From contig NZ_JARUBL010000001.1 in the NCBI RefSeq assembly GCF_029626155.1, positions 4,692,501-4,756,500 on the forward strand: a DNA stretch of 64,000 bases, written 5' to 3'. The position numbers and the translations under genes are program-made. Source of the stretch: Solwaraspora sp. WMMD1047. GTDB lineage: Bacteria > Actinomycetota > Actinomycetes > Mycobacteriales > Micromonosporaceae. Under the pieces are notes generated by a model. It had not been told where the DNA came from, made no database searches, and saw only the letters and a list, made by a program, of their open reading frames with translations. Below are positions 18,870 to 27,600 of this stretch, one piece after another; position 1 is the first letter of the stretch, and the number at the start of each line of letters is the position of its first letter.

Positions 18870-19928
18870 TCACCGGGTCGTCGCCGGGACCTCCTCGTCC
18901 TGTGCTTCACGGGCGGCCGGGGCGGGCGGCTCACCCGAATCCGGGCCGGCGACGGCGCGCTGGGCCTTGCGGGCCGCCCACCACCGCTCGCCGTAGCCGA
19001 CCACCGCGAAGGTCAAACCCACGTACGCCCAGCCGACCAGAACGTCGATCACGTAGTGCTCGCCGGCGTAGACCAGGGTGAACGTCATCGCCAGCGGGTA
19101 GGACAGCAGCAGCGGCCACCACCGGCGCCGGATCCCGGCCAGGAAGAAGACGACCACGAACAGCGCGAACGCGGTGTGCAGCGAGGGCATCGCCGCCACC
19201 GGGTTGGAGGCGATCTGGCCGGCGTTGAGCAGGTTGCCGGCGCCGTGCATGCCGAACGCCCGCCAACCCCGGGTGGAGATCCGGACCACCTCCTCCAGCA
19301 TCCCGTACTGGGCCGCCCACCAGGGCGGTGCCGCCGGATAGAGGAAGTAGGTGACCAGCCCGCTGGCGCACAGGAACGCCCACCGCCGCATGAACGCCGC
19401 CCAGCGGGCCCGCTCGGTCAGCCACAGCACCACGGCGGCCGCCAGCGCAGCGACGAAGTGCGAGAAGTAGACCCAGCTCACCGCCACGTCCCACCAGCGC
19501 ACGCCGGTCGGGTCGTAGAGATGCTGCTGCAGCCAGATCGTCGGCACCTGCCCGTCGGTGAGCCAGCCGAACATCCAGACGTCGGCCGCGATCAGTTCGA
19601 AGGCGTGCGGCACGGCGCCGTTGTCGGCGAACCCCCGGGAGAGGTTGTACGCGGTCAGCAGCAGCACCACCGGCAACCAGTCCCGGGCGAAGCCCAGATG
19701 GCTGCGCCACGGCCGGTCGCTGCGCCAGGCGATGGTGGCGGTCCAGAGCCAGGCGAAGGCGTACAGCGGGTCGGTGGGGAGCCCGATCAGCAGCCAGCCG
19801 ACGACGAACGCCACCGACCAGATCGACATGGCGACGATCCGGCGGCGCCGGCCGGCGTCGGCGGGACCGGTCGGCGGTTCGGCTGGGCTGGGCTCAGCCG
19901 GGCTGGGTTCAGCGGTGGTGGCGGCCAT
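18870..19928 (-). CDS. PAP2-like integral membrane protein
   Basis: A 352-residue multi-spanning protein of the phosphatidic acid phosphatase/inositolphosphotransferase-like superfamily. The catalytic-type motifs are 'MPSLHTAF' (Ser-x-His) and 'GEHYVIDVLVGW' (His-x3-Asp), at about residues 245 and 295. Members dephosphorylate lipid phosphates or transfer phosphoinositol. The N terminus repeats 'AEPSP' three times before the first membrane segment and the C terminus is charged. It converges on the YdbT-like gene with a 3-bp gap. The substrate cannot be fixed from sequence. Confidence 0.8.
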   Translation of the reverse strand: MAATTAEPSPAEPSPAEPPTGPADAGRRRRIVAMSIWSVAFVVGWLLIGLPTDPLYAFAWLWTATIAWRSDRPWRSHLGFARDWLPVVLLLTAYNLSRGFADNGAVPHAFELIAADVWMFGWLTDGQVPTIWLQQHLYDPTGVRWWDVAVSWVYFSHFVAALAAAVVLWLTERARWAAFMRRWAFLCASGLVTYFLYPAAPPWWAAQYGMLEEVVRISTRGWRAFGMHGAGNLLNAGQIASNPVAAMPSLHTAFALFVVVFFLAGIRRRWWPLLLSYPLAMTFTLVYAGEHYVIDVLVGWAYVGLTFAVVGYGERWWAARKAQRAVAGPDSGEPPAPAAREAQDEEVPATTR

Positions 19929-20008
19929 CGCGATCCAGGTTAACGACGGCGGTCCGGGTCCCTAACGCCGACCACCCGCCCGGTGAACCGGCGCCGGCCG
20001 GGGGCCGG

Positions 20009-20824
20009 TCAGCCGGGCGGCGACCCGAAGAGCAGCCGGGGCAGCACGGCGCCGATCGGTTCCCGCAACACCGCGTCGGCGATCGGATCGTACGGCGTGG
20101 AGCTGGCGTTGACGATCACCACCCGGGCGCCGGCCCGGGCGGCGACCTCGACCAGGCCGGCGGCGGGCTGCACGGTCAGCGAGGTGCCGACCGCGAGCAG
20201 CAGGTCGCAGTCGGCCGCGGCGAGGCCGGCCCGGCGCAGGGTGTCCCGGTCCAGCGACTGGCCGAACGAGATCGTCGCCGCCTTGAGGATGCCACCGCAG
20301 TCCAGGCAGGCCGGGTCCTCGTCGCCCCGGTCGACCCGGGCCAGCGTCTCGGCCATCGGGCCCCGGCCGGCGCAGTCCAGACATTCGACCTCGTAGAGGG
20401 TGCCGTGGATCTCGATCACCAGGTCGGCCGAGTTGCCGGCCCGCTGGTGCAGGCCGTCGATGTTCTGGGTGACGATCGCGCGCAGCCGGCCGGCGCGTTC
20501 CAGCTCGACCAGCGCCCGGTGCGCGGCGTTCGGCCGGGCCGACCAGGCCGGGTGGTCGCGGCGGCCCTGCCAGGCCCGCCGCCGCAGCGCCGGATCGGCA
20601 AGGTACGCGTCGAGGGTGAACATCCGGGCCGCCGCCGGGTCCCTGGTCCAGACCCCGGCCGGCCCCCGGAAGTCGGGTATCCCGGAGTCGGTGGAGATCC
20701 CGGCCCCGGTCAGTGCGACCACCCGGCCGGCCGAGGCCAGCCAGCCGGCGGCCCGGTCGACGGCCGCCGGATCGGTCGCCTGCTGGCCGGCCTCGGCCGC
20801 CCGGTCGGAGCTGACACCGCTCAT
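20009..20824 (-). CDS. Sir2-family NAD-dependent protein deacylase
   Basis: A 271-residue sirtuin. The NAD-binding motifs are 'LTGAGISTDSGIPDFRG', 'TQNIDGLHQRAG' (catalytic His) and 'AVGTSLTVQPAAGLV'; the zinc site is the pair 'CLDCAG' and 'CLDCGG', about 30 residues apart. It removes acetyl or acyl groups from lysines, consuming NAD+. The start at 20824 is ATG. It is divergent from the thioesterase-like gene, so a 34-bp gap carries both promoters. Confidence 0.93.
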   Translation of the reverse strand: MSGVSSDRAAEAGQQATDPAAVDRAAGWLASAGRVVALTGAGISTDSGIPDFRGPAGVWTRDPAAARMFTLDAYLADPALRRRAWQGRRDHPAWSARPNAAHRALVELERAGRLRAIVTQNIDGLHQRAGNSADLVIEIHGTLYEVECLDCAGRGPMAETLARVDRGDEDPACLDCGGILKAATISFGQSLDRDTLRRAGLAAADCDLLLAVGTSLTVQPAAGLVEVAARAGARVVIVNASSTPYDPIADAVLREPIGAVLPRLLFGSPPG

Positions 20825-20846
20825 GGTCCGACCGTATCCGACCGCC

Positions 20847-20858
20847 TACCCTGTTCCC
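20847..20858 (+). promoter_or_regulatory. Leaderless promoter -10 for the thioesterase gene
   Basis: TACCCT (20847-20852) is a TANNNT -10 element with 6 nt to ATG 20859. The 34-bp gap to the divergent sirtuin gene leaves no room for a conventional leader. Confidence 0.55.
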
Positions 20859-21395
20859 ATGGAGCAGCAGCGGGGACCGGTGGGGCAGCGCCAGCCGAGC
20901 AACCTGGAGCAGACCCAGCCGCCTGGCCCGGAACAGGCCCAGCCGGCCGGGTCGGGGGCGGAGCAGCGGCCGGGCCACGGGCTCAGTCCCGGCCTGACGG
21001 CCCGGGTGGAGCTGACCGTCACCGACTCCGACACCGCCCAGGCCGTCGGCTCCGGTGACGTGCCGGTGCTCGGCACGCCCCGGGTGCTGGCGCTGGCCGA
21101 GGCGGCCACGGTGGCGGCCACCGCCGCCCGGCTGCCCGCCGGGACGACCACGGTCGGGGTCCGGATCGAGCTGGAGCACCGGGCCGCCACCCCGATCGGG
21201 CGTACCGTCGCGGCGCTGGTCCGGCTGGCCAAGGTCGACGGCCGCCGGTTGCTCTTCGAGGTGACCGTGGCCGAGGTCGCCGGCTCGGCGGCCCAGCAGG
21301 CCGCCGCCGGCCCGGTCACCGTCGCCGAGGGGCGCGTGGAACGGGTGCTGGTGGACCGCCAGAAGTTCGTGGAGCGGGCCCTGCGGACCCCGTGA
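20859..21395 (+). CDS. Hot-dog fold thioesterase (FlK-like)
   Basis: A 178-residue protein. A Gln/Pro-rich N-terminal 45 residues precede a hot-dog domain like that of fluoroacetyl-CoA thioesterase FlK and its relatives: 'LALAEAATVAAT' helix, 'TTVGVRIELEHRAATPIG' strand with the His, and 'GRRLLFEVTVAE'. It probably hydrolyses a small acyl-CoA; the substrate is unknown. The start follows TACCCT by 6 nt and lacks a Shine-Dalgarno sequence. The stop overlaps the next start as GTGA, suggesting coupled expression with the metallo-hydrolase. Confidence 0.78.
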   Translation: MEQQRGPVGQRQPSNLEQTQPPGPEQAQPAGSGAEQRPGHGLSPGLTARVELTVTDSDTAQAVGSGDVPVLGTPRVLALAEAATVAATAARLPAGTTTVGVRIELEHRAATPIGRTVAALVRLAKVDGRRLLFEVTVAEVAGSAAQQAAAGPVTVAEGRVERVLVDRQKFVERALRTP

Positions 21396-22228
21396 CCGTC
21401 TCCTTCGTCGAGGTCGGCGACCGGGTCCACGTGCTGCGGTACCCGGTCCTCGACGTCAACGTCACGCTCGTGGTCGGCGACGGCGCGGCGCTGCTCGTCG
21501 ACTCCCTCGCCACCGCAGCACAGGCCGCCGAGCTCGTCGCCGCGGCCCGCCGGATCACCCGGCACCCGTGGTCGGTGGTCAACACCCACCACCACTTCGA
21601 CCACTGCTTCGGCAACGCCACCGTGGCCGGCGACCCACCCGCACCGGTCCACGCCCACCGGGAGACCCTGCGGCTGCTGCGGGACCACCCCGAGGAGGTA
21701 CGCCGGCAGGCGTACGACGAGATGCGGCCCACCGAGCCCGCGCTGGCGGTGGAACTGCTCGACACCCCGATCCTGGCCCCCGACCACCCGGTGGGTGACG
21801 CCGTCGAGCTGGACGTCGGCGGCCGGCCGGTCGTGCTGCGTCACCTCGGGCTCGGCCACACCGCCGGCGACCTCGTCGTCGAGGTGCCGGACGCGGAGGT
21901 GCTGATCGCGGGCGACCTGGTCGAGGAGAGCGGCCCGCCCGACTTCGCCGAGTCGTACCCGCTGCGGTGGCCCGCGACGGTCGCCGCGCTGCTGCGCCGC
22001 TGCTCGGCCGGCTCGGTGGTGGTACCCGGCCACGGCGCGCCGCTGGACCCCGCGCGGGTACGCGCCCAGCACCACGACCTTGCCACGCTGGCCCGGCTGA
22101 TCCGCGACGGGTACGCCGACCGGGTACCCGCGCCGCGGTTGGCGGCCCGCGCGCCGTTCGGGCCGGGACCGGCGCTGCCCGCGATCCGCCGCGGCTACAC
22201 CCAGCTGGCCGCCCGCACCCACTGCTGA
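21392..22228 (+). CDS. Metallo-beta-lactamase-fold hydrolase
   Basis: A 278-residue MBL-fold enzyme. The metal motif is T-H-H-H-F-D-H (residues about 69-75), and 'LGHTAGDLVVEV', 'IAGDLVEE' and 'VPGHG' supply the later His/Asp ligands. It resembles glyoxalase II/lactonase-type hydrolases that bind two zinc ions. Start GTG 21392 overlaps the thioesterase stop (GTGA), so the two are probably co-translated and may act on one thioester or lactone pathway, which is inference. Confidence 0.9.
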   Translation: MTVSFVEVGDRVHVLRYPVLDVNVTLVVGDGAALLVDSLATAAQAAELVAAARRITRHPWSVVNTHHHFDHCFGNATVAGDPPAPVHAHRETLRLLRDHPEEVRRQAYDEMRPTEPALAVELLDTPILAPDHPVGDAVELDVGGRPVVLRHLGLGHTAGDLVVEVPDAEVLIAGDLVEESGPPDFAESYPLRWPATVAALLRRCSAGSVVVPGHGAPLDPARVRAQHHDLATLARLIRDGYADRVPAPRLAARAPFGPGPALPAIRRGYTQLAARTHC

Positions 22229-22303
22229 CGCGTCGGCGGCCGGGGATGGCCGCAACCGGTCAGCCGCCGGTCCCGGGCGGTCGGGCCGGGCAGCCTCGAC
22301 GGG

Positions 22304-23716
22304 GTGGTGCGACATCAGGCAGGACCGTCCGCCCCGGCGCGGGCGCTGGCAGCGGCCGGCGCGGCGTTGGCGTTGGCGTCAGTTGGCACAGCGATCCCCG
22401 GCCCGGCGCGGCCCCCGGCAGGACCGACGCAGCCCACGGCGGAACCGGCACGGCCGGTGCGGCTCGCGGCGGAGACCGTGCGGCTTCCGGCGGGGACGGG
22501 TCGGGGGGTGGCGCCGCCGGCCGGGGCCTGCGCGCGGCCGGATCCGCCGCTGCCGCCGGTCGCGGCACTGCCCTGGGCGCAGCGGGCACTGGACCCGCCG
22601 TCGGTGTGGCGGCACAGCACCGGCGCCGGGGTGCTGGTGGCCGTGGTGGACTCCGGAGTGGACAGCGACCATCCCCAGCTCAAGGCCGCCGGGACCGTGC
22701 TGCGTGGGCAGGACTTCCACCTGATCGGGGACCTGCCCGGCAACTTCGACTGCGTCTCGCACGGCACCGCGGTGGCCAGCCTCATCGCCGCCCGACCCGC
22801 CGACGGGATCGGCTTCGCCGGGCTGGCGCCGGGCGCCCGGATCCTGCCGGTCCGGGTGAGCGAACGCGAACTGACCGACGACGGACAGATCCAGGGCATC
22901 CATCCGCGCGTGCTCGCCGGTGGCATCCGGTACGCGGCCGACCGCGGCGCCAAGGTGATAAACCTGTCGCTCGCCGGTGGGGTGGACCACCCCGAGGTAC
23001 GCGCCGCCGTCGCCCACGCCGTGGCCCGCGACGCTGTGGTGGTCGCCGCCGCCGGCAACGGCACCGGGTCCGACCAGGGCGGACCGGTCTTCCCAGCCGG
23101 CTACGACGGGGTACTCGGGGTCGGCGCCGTCGACCCCGACGGCCTGCGGCTACCGAGCTCCCGGACCGGTCCGCAGGTGGACCTGGTGGCACCGGGCGGC
23201 GGGGTGCTGGCGGCGGCCCGGGCCGGCGGGCACCGCTACTACGACGGCACCAGCTTCGCCGCGCCGTTCGTGGCGGCGACGGCGGCGCTGGTCCGGGCGG
23301 CCTGGCCGGAGCTGACCGCGGCCGAGGTGGCCGCCCGGATCGTCGCCACCGCGAACCCGGCACCCGGTGGACCCGGCTACGGGGCGGGACTCGTCGACCC
23401 GTACCGCGCGGTCACCGACGGCCTCACCGTCGCCGCGGTGGGCGTACCCCGTCCGGTTGTGCTGCCGACCGCGGACCCGGCGGCGGTGCGGGCCGCGGCC
23501 TCCTGGCACGCCGCCGGAACCTCAGCCCGGGTGCTGCTGGTGGCCTCGGTCCTGCTGGTCGCGCTGGCGGCGCTGGCCGGCTGGGTGATCCGGCGGGGAC
23601 GGCGCGAACGGTGGCAGGCCCGGCGGGTCGCCGTGGCGTCGGACCCCGGACCCGACGACGAGTTTCTGGAGTCCGATCAGCTCTTCGCCCCACCGCCAGC
23701 ACAACCCGACCGCTGA
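22304..23716 (+). CDS. mycP: Mycosin, type VII secretion-associated subtilisin-like protease
   Basis: A 470-residue S8 protease. The catalytic triad is D in 'VAVVDSGVDSDHP', H in 'SHGTAVASLIA' and S in 'DGTSFAAPFVAATA'. An Ala/Pro-rich N-terminal segment resembles a signal peptide, and one C-terminal membrane segment ('VLLVASVLLVALAALAGWVI') is followed by a charged cytoplasmic tail, the mycosin layout. Mycosins sit in the secretion complex and are needed for type VII secretion stability. The start GTG 22304 has an adjacent GTG 22307 and no clear Shine-Dalgarno sequence. It converges on the WXG100 pair across a strong stem-loop. Confidence 0.92.
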   Translation: MVRHQAGPSAPARALAAAGAALALASVGTAIPGPARPPAGPTQPTAEPARPVRLAAETVRLPAGTGRGVAPPAGACARPDPPLPPVAALPWAQRALDPPSVWRHSTGAGVLVAVVDSGVDSDHPQLKAAGTVLRGQDFHLIGDLPGNFDCVSHGTAVASLIAARPADGIGFAGLAPGARILPVRVSERELTDDGQIQGIHPRVLAGGIRYAADRGAKVINLSLAGGVDHPEVRAAVAHAVARDAVVVAAAGNGTGSDQGGPVFPAGYDGVLGVGAVDPDGLRLPSSRTGPQVDLVAPGGGVLAAARAGGHRYYDGTSFAAPFVAATAALVRAAWPELTAAEVAARIVATANPAPGGPGYGAGLVDPYRAVTDGLTVAAVGVPRPVVLPTADPAAVRAAASWHAAGTSARVLLVASVLLVALAALAGWVIRRGRRERWQARRVAVASDPGPDDEFLESDQLFAPPPAQPDR

Positions 23717-23725
23717 TCGCCCGCG

Positions 23726-23765
23726 ACGTCGGAGGGGACGACCTGGTGGTCGTCCCCTCCGGCGT
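23726..23765. terminator. Bidirectional terminator between mycP and the WXG100 genes
   Basis: CGGAGGGGACGACC (23730-23743) pairs with GGTCGTCCCCTCCG (23748-23761) across a TGGT loop; with a G-T wobble the stem extends to about 18 bp (23726-23765). Convergent genes end on either side. Confidence 0.75.
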
Positions 23766-23773
23766 ACCCCCGA

Positions 23774-24070
23774 TCACAACGCGGTGCCACCTACCAGCGC
23801 TCGCGCCTGTTGGAGGGCGCCCTGCATCTCGTTGTTGGCGTTGCCCACCGCAAATCCCAGCTCGGTGAGGAACGTGTTCTGCAGTTCGGTCAACCGCAGC
23901 CACGCCGTGGACACACCCTCGAACTCGGTGCCCGCGACGTCCTGCCAGTCGGTCAGGGCGACGCCGGTGGCCTGCTGCCAGGTCGCCATCTCCTCCCCGA
24001 CCGCCTCGACGGTGCGCCGGATCCGCCCTTCCAGATCCTCCAGCGCAACGAAGTTGGCCCTGATCTCCAT
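23774..24070 (-). CDS. WXG100 family protein, EsxA-like partner
   Basis: A 98-residue all-helical protein. The central turn is 'ALTDWQDVAGTEF' with Trp near residue 42; the third position is Asp instead of Gly, so the WXG motif is degenerate. No YxxxD/E follows the second helix. It is the second gene of a pair with the WXG100 protein at 24105 (34 bp apart), as in EsxA/EsxB heterodimers that are exported together by EccC. In such pairs only one partner normally carries the export signal, and here that is the other gene. Start ATG 24070; the frame reads further upstream but that part is not coding-like. Confidence 0.85.
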   Translation of the reverse strand: MEIRANFVALEDLEGRIRRTVEAVGEEMATWQQATGVALTDWQDVAGTEFEGVSTAWLRLTELQNTFLTELGFAVGNANNEMQGALQQARALVGGTAL

Positions 24071-24104
24071 TGTCCCGATCCCTTCTCGCGTCGCCGCGTT
24101 CGTG

Positions 24105-24440
24105 TCAGGCCCGCGTCGCGCCGCCGAACGGCGCCCCGCCCTGCAGCCCGTTGAAACCGGCGGTGGCACCCTGGTCGGCACCCTCGTAGATGACGCCTGA
24201 CGTCCGGGTGTTGTCCCCCAGCTCGGTCAGCGCGGTGACCAACCGGGTGACGCCGTCCTCCCAGCCGGCGTAGGCGGTTTCGAAGGCCGGGCGCGTGGTG
24301 CCCTCCCACTGCCCACGCATCGTCTCCACCAGTCCCCGCAGGGTCGTCTGATGCCCCACCATGTTCCCCGTGACGGTGCCCGCGGTGCCGGCGGTCTGAC
24401 TGAGCGTCTCGGTTACGCCGTGGAGCTGCTCTGCGCCCAT
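24105..24440 (-). CDS. WXG100 family protein, EsxB-like, with export motif
   Basis: A 111-residue helix-turn-helix protein with a canonical W45-E-G47 turn ('RGQWEGTTRPAF') and Y85-E-G-A-D89, the YxxxD general type VII export signal, right after the second helix. It is the first gene of the pair, followed by the EsxA-like gene. Together they should form the dimeric substrate recognised by the third ATPase domain of EccC. Start ATG 24440. The -10 candidate TAGCGT (minus strand, 24533-24528) lies about 90 bp upstream in the region divergent with eccC. Confidence 0.92.
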   Translation of the reverse strand: MGAEQLHGVTETLSQTAGTAGTVTGNMVGHQTTLRGLVETMRGQWEGTTRPAFETAYAGWEDGVTRLVTALTELGDNTRTSGVIYEGADQGATAGFNGLQGGAPFGGATRA

Positions 24441-24653
24441 GGCCGCTCTCCCTCCCCGTCGGCGGCCCGCGCCGCGACGGCGTCGATGCGTCCGGCCGAC
24501 CGTCGGCGGACACCACGACGCTAACCACGCGTCGGGGCACCCGGCCCGGACCGGCACCTTCCTGCCACGGCCGCGCCGGGCGGCGCCGCCGTGCGACACG
24601 ATCCACCTCGGGCGCGGTGCGCGCCGGGCGGAGCGGGCACGCAGGGAGGGCAC

Positions 24654-27600
24654 GTGGCGATCGTCGTCGTACGCCGGCAACCACGGCAGCCCGCCCCGGA
24701 ACTGCCGGCCGGCGAACTGCTGTTGGAGGCCCCGCCCGCGATCCCGCCCCCGGCCGGTCGGCAGTGGACCCAGTTCCTCGGCATCCTGCCGCTCTTCGCC
24801 GTGATGGCGGTGATGCTTGTGGTCTTCTCCGGGTCGCTCTCCTCGACGGTGCGCCTGGTGATCTTCGCGGTGCTCGGCGTGGTGGTCATCGGCGTGGTGG
24901 TGTTCGCCCTGCTCGGCGGCGGCGGAGCCGGCCGGCGCGAGATGGCGTACGCCCGCCGGCTGTACCTGCGCGGGCTCGCCCAGCGGCGGATCCGGCTGCG
25001 CCGCGCCATCGGACGGCAGCGGGCCGCCCTGCAGTACCTGCACCCCGAGCCGGACGCGCTCTGGTCGCTGGTCGGCAGCTACCGGCTCTGGGAGCGGCGC
25101 CCGGACGACGCCGACTTCGCGGTCACCCGGATCGGCGTCGGCCCGCAGGCCCCGGCGATGACGCTGGTACCGCCGGACACCCAGCCGATGGAACAGCTCG
25201 AACCCCTCTCCGCGCTCGCGCTGCGCCGATTCGTCCGCGCCTACCACGCCGTCGCCGACCTGCCGCTGGCGCTGCCGCTCACCGGATTCGCCCGGCTGTA
25301 CCTGCGCGGCCCACGGACCGGCACGGTGCCGCTGGCGCGCGCCATGCTCGCCCAGCTCGCCACCCTGCACGCCCCGGACGACCTGCGGATCGCGGTCTGC
25401 GTCGCGAACCAGCGGCGAGCCGACTGGGACTGGGTGAAGTGGCTGCCGCACGCCCTGCACCCGGACCGGACCGACGCCGCCGGGCCGGTCCGGCTGGTCA
25501 CCGCGGACCTGCAGGACCTGGAGGAGCTGCTGGCCGAGTCGCTCACCTCCCGGCCCCGGTTCGACCCCGACGGCCGTCGCGCCACCGGCCCGCAACTCGT
25601 CGTCGTCATCGACGGCGGCGACCGGACCGGCTCCGAGCACCTGGCCAGCCCCGGCGGCGTCGAAGGGGTCCTGGTCATCGACCTGACCGCCACCCCACCC
25701 CGGGCGCTGGGCCGGCTGGCCGTCGTCCTCGAACTGGACGCCGACGGAACGCTCACCGCCGCCACCCGGGACGGTGCGACCCGACTCGGCCGGGCCGACG
25801 CGCTCGACGCGACGACCGCGGAAGCGCTGGCCCGCCAGCTCGCGCCGCTACGCCTGACCGGCGGTGACCCCGGTCTGACCACCGACCTGACGCTCGCCGA
25901 ACTGCTGGACCTCGGCGACCCCCGCGGCTACCACGTCGCCGCCGGCTGGACCCCCCGCCCGGAGCGGGAACGCCTGCGGGTGATGTTCGGGCTGCGACCC
26001 GACGGCACCCCGATCGAGCTGGACCTCAAGGAGTCGGCGCAGGACGGCATGGGTCCGCACGGCCTGCTCATCGGCGCGACCGGCTCCGGCAAGAGCGAGC
26101 TGCTGCGTACCCTGGTCCTCGCCCTCGCGGTGACCCACCCGCCGAGCTCACTGAACTTCGCGCTCATCGACTTCAAGGGCGGCGCCACCTTCACCCGGCT
26201 GGACGCCCTCCCGCACACCAGTGCGGTGATCACCAACCTGGCCGAGGAGCTGCCGCTCGTCGACCGGACCGCCGACGCCCTCAACGGCGAACTGACCCGC
26301 CGGCAGGAACTGCTGCGGGCGGCCGGCGGCTTCTCCTCGCTGCGCGACTACGAACGGGCCAGGGCGGCGGGCGCCGACCTGCCGGAGGTGCCGACCCTGC
26401 TGGTCATCTGCGACGAGTTCAGCGAGCTGCTCTCCCAGAAGCAGGAGTTCATCGAGACCTTCGTCCAGATCGGACGGCTGGGCCGGTCGCTCGGGGTGCA
26501 CCTGCTGCTGGCCAGCCAACGGCTGGAGGAGGGCCGGCTGCGCGGCCTGGACGCGCACCTGTCGTACCGGATCGGGCTGCGGACCTTCTCGGCCGCCGAC
26601 AGCCGCACCGTGCTCGGGGTCACCGACGCCTTCCAGCTTCCCCGGGCACCCGGGCACGGCTTCCTCACCTACGGCGCGGAGCCGCCGATCCGGTTCCGGG
26701 CCGCGTACGTGTCCGGCACCCACCGCGGCCCGGCCGGCGACGACCCGGCCGAGGCCGGCGGGGTACGGCTGCTCAGCTACACCACCGAGCAGCTTCCGCC
26801 CGGCCCGGCGGCCACGCCCAGCGGCCCGGACCCGGGCACCGATCCGGAGCCCGACGGCGACTCCCTGCTGGACATCCTGGTGGAGCGCCTCATCGGGCAG
26901 GGCAGCCCGGCACACCAGATCTGGCTGCCCCCGCTGGGCGAACCGCCCACCCTGGACCAGCTGCTCGGCCCACCCGGCAGCGGGCCGGGCCGGGCGCCGG
27001 CCGGCCGGCTGCGCGTCCCGGTGGGGATCGTCGACCGACCGCTGGAGCAGCGGCGTGACCTGCTGGAGTTCGACCTGTCGGCGGGTGCCGGACACCTCGC
27101 GGTGGTGGGCGGGCCGCGCAGCGGCAAGAGCACCGCCCTGCGGACGGTGATCGCCGGCCTCGCCCTGACCCACAGCGCACGGCAGGTGCAGTTCTACTGC
27201 CTGGACCTCGGCGGCGGCGGGCTGGCGGCGCTGCGCGGGCTGCCGCACCTCGGTGGGGTGGCCGGCCGGCAGAACGCCGGCGCGGTGAAACGGACCGTCG
27301 CCCAGCTCACCGCGCTGCTGGCCGAGCGGGAACGGCGGTTCGCCGAACACGAGGTGGACGGCATCAGCGGCTACCGGGCCGCCCGGGACCGGGGCGAGTT
27401 CGCCGACGACCCGTACGGCGACGTGTTCCTGGTGGTCGACGGATGGCAGACCCTGCGCAAGGACTTCGAGCAGGTCGAGACGGCCGTCGCCGACCTGGTC
27501 GCCCGCGGGCTCGGCTACGGGATCCACCTGCTGGTGGCCTGCTCGCGCTGGATGGACCTGCGACCCGCCGTACGGGACATGTTCGGCAGCCGGATCGAGC

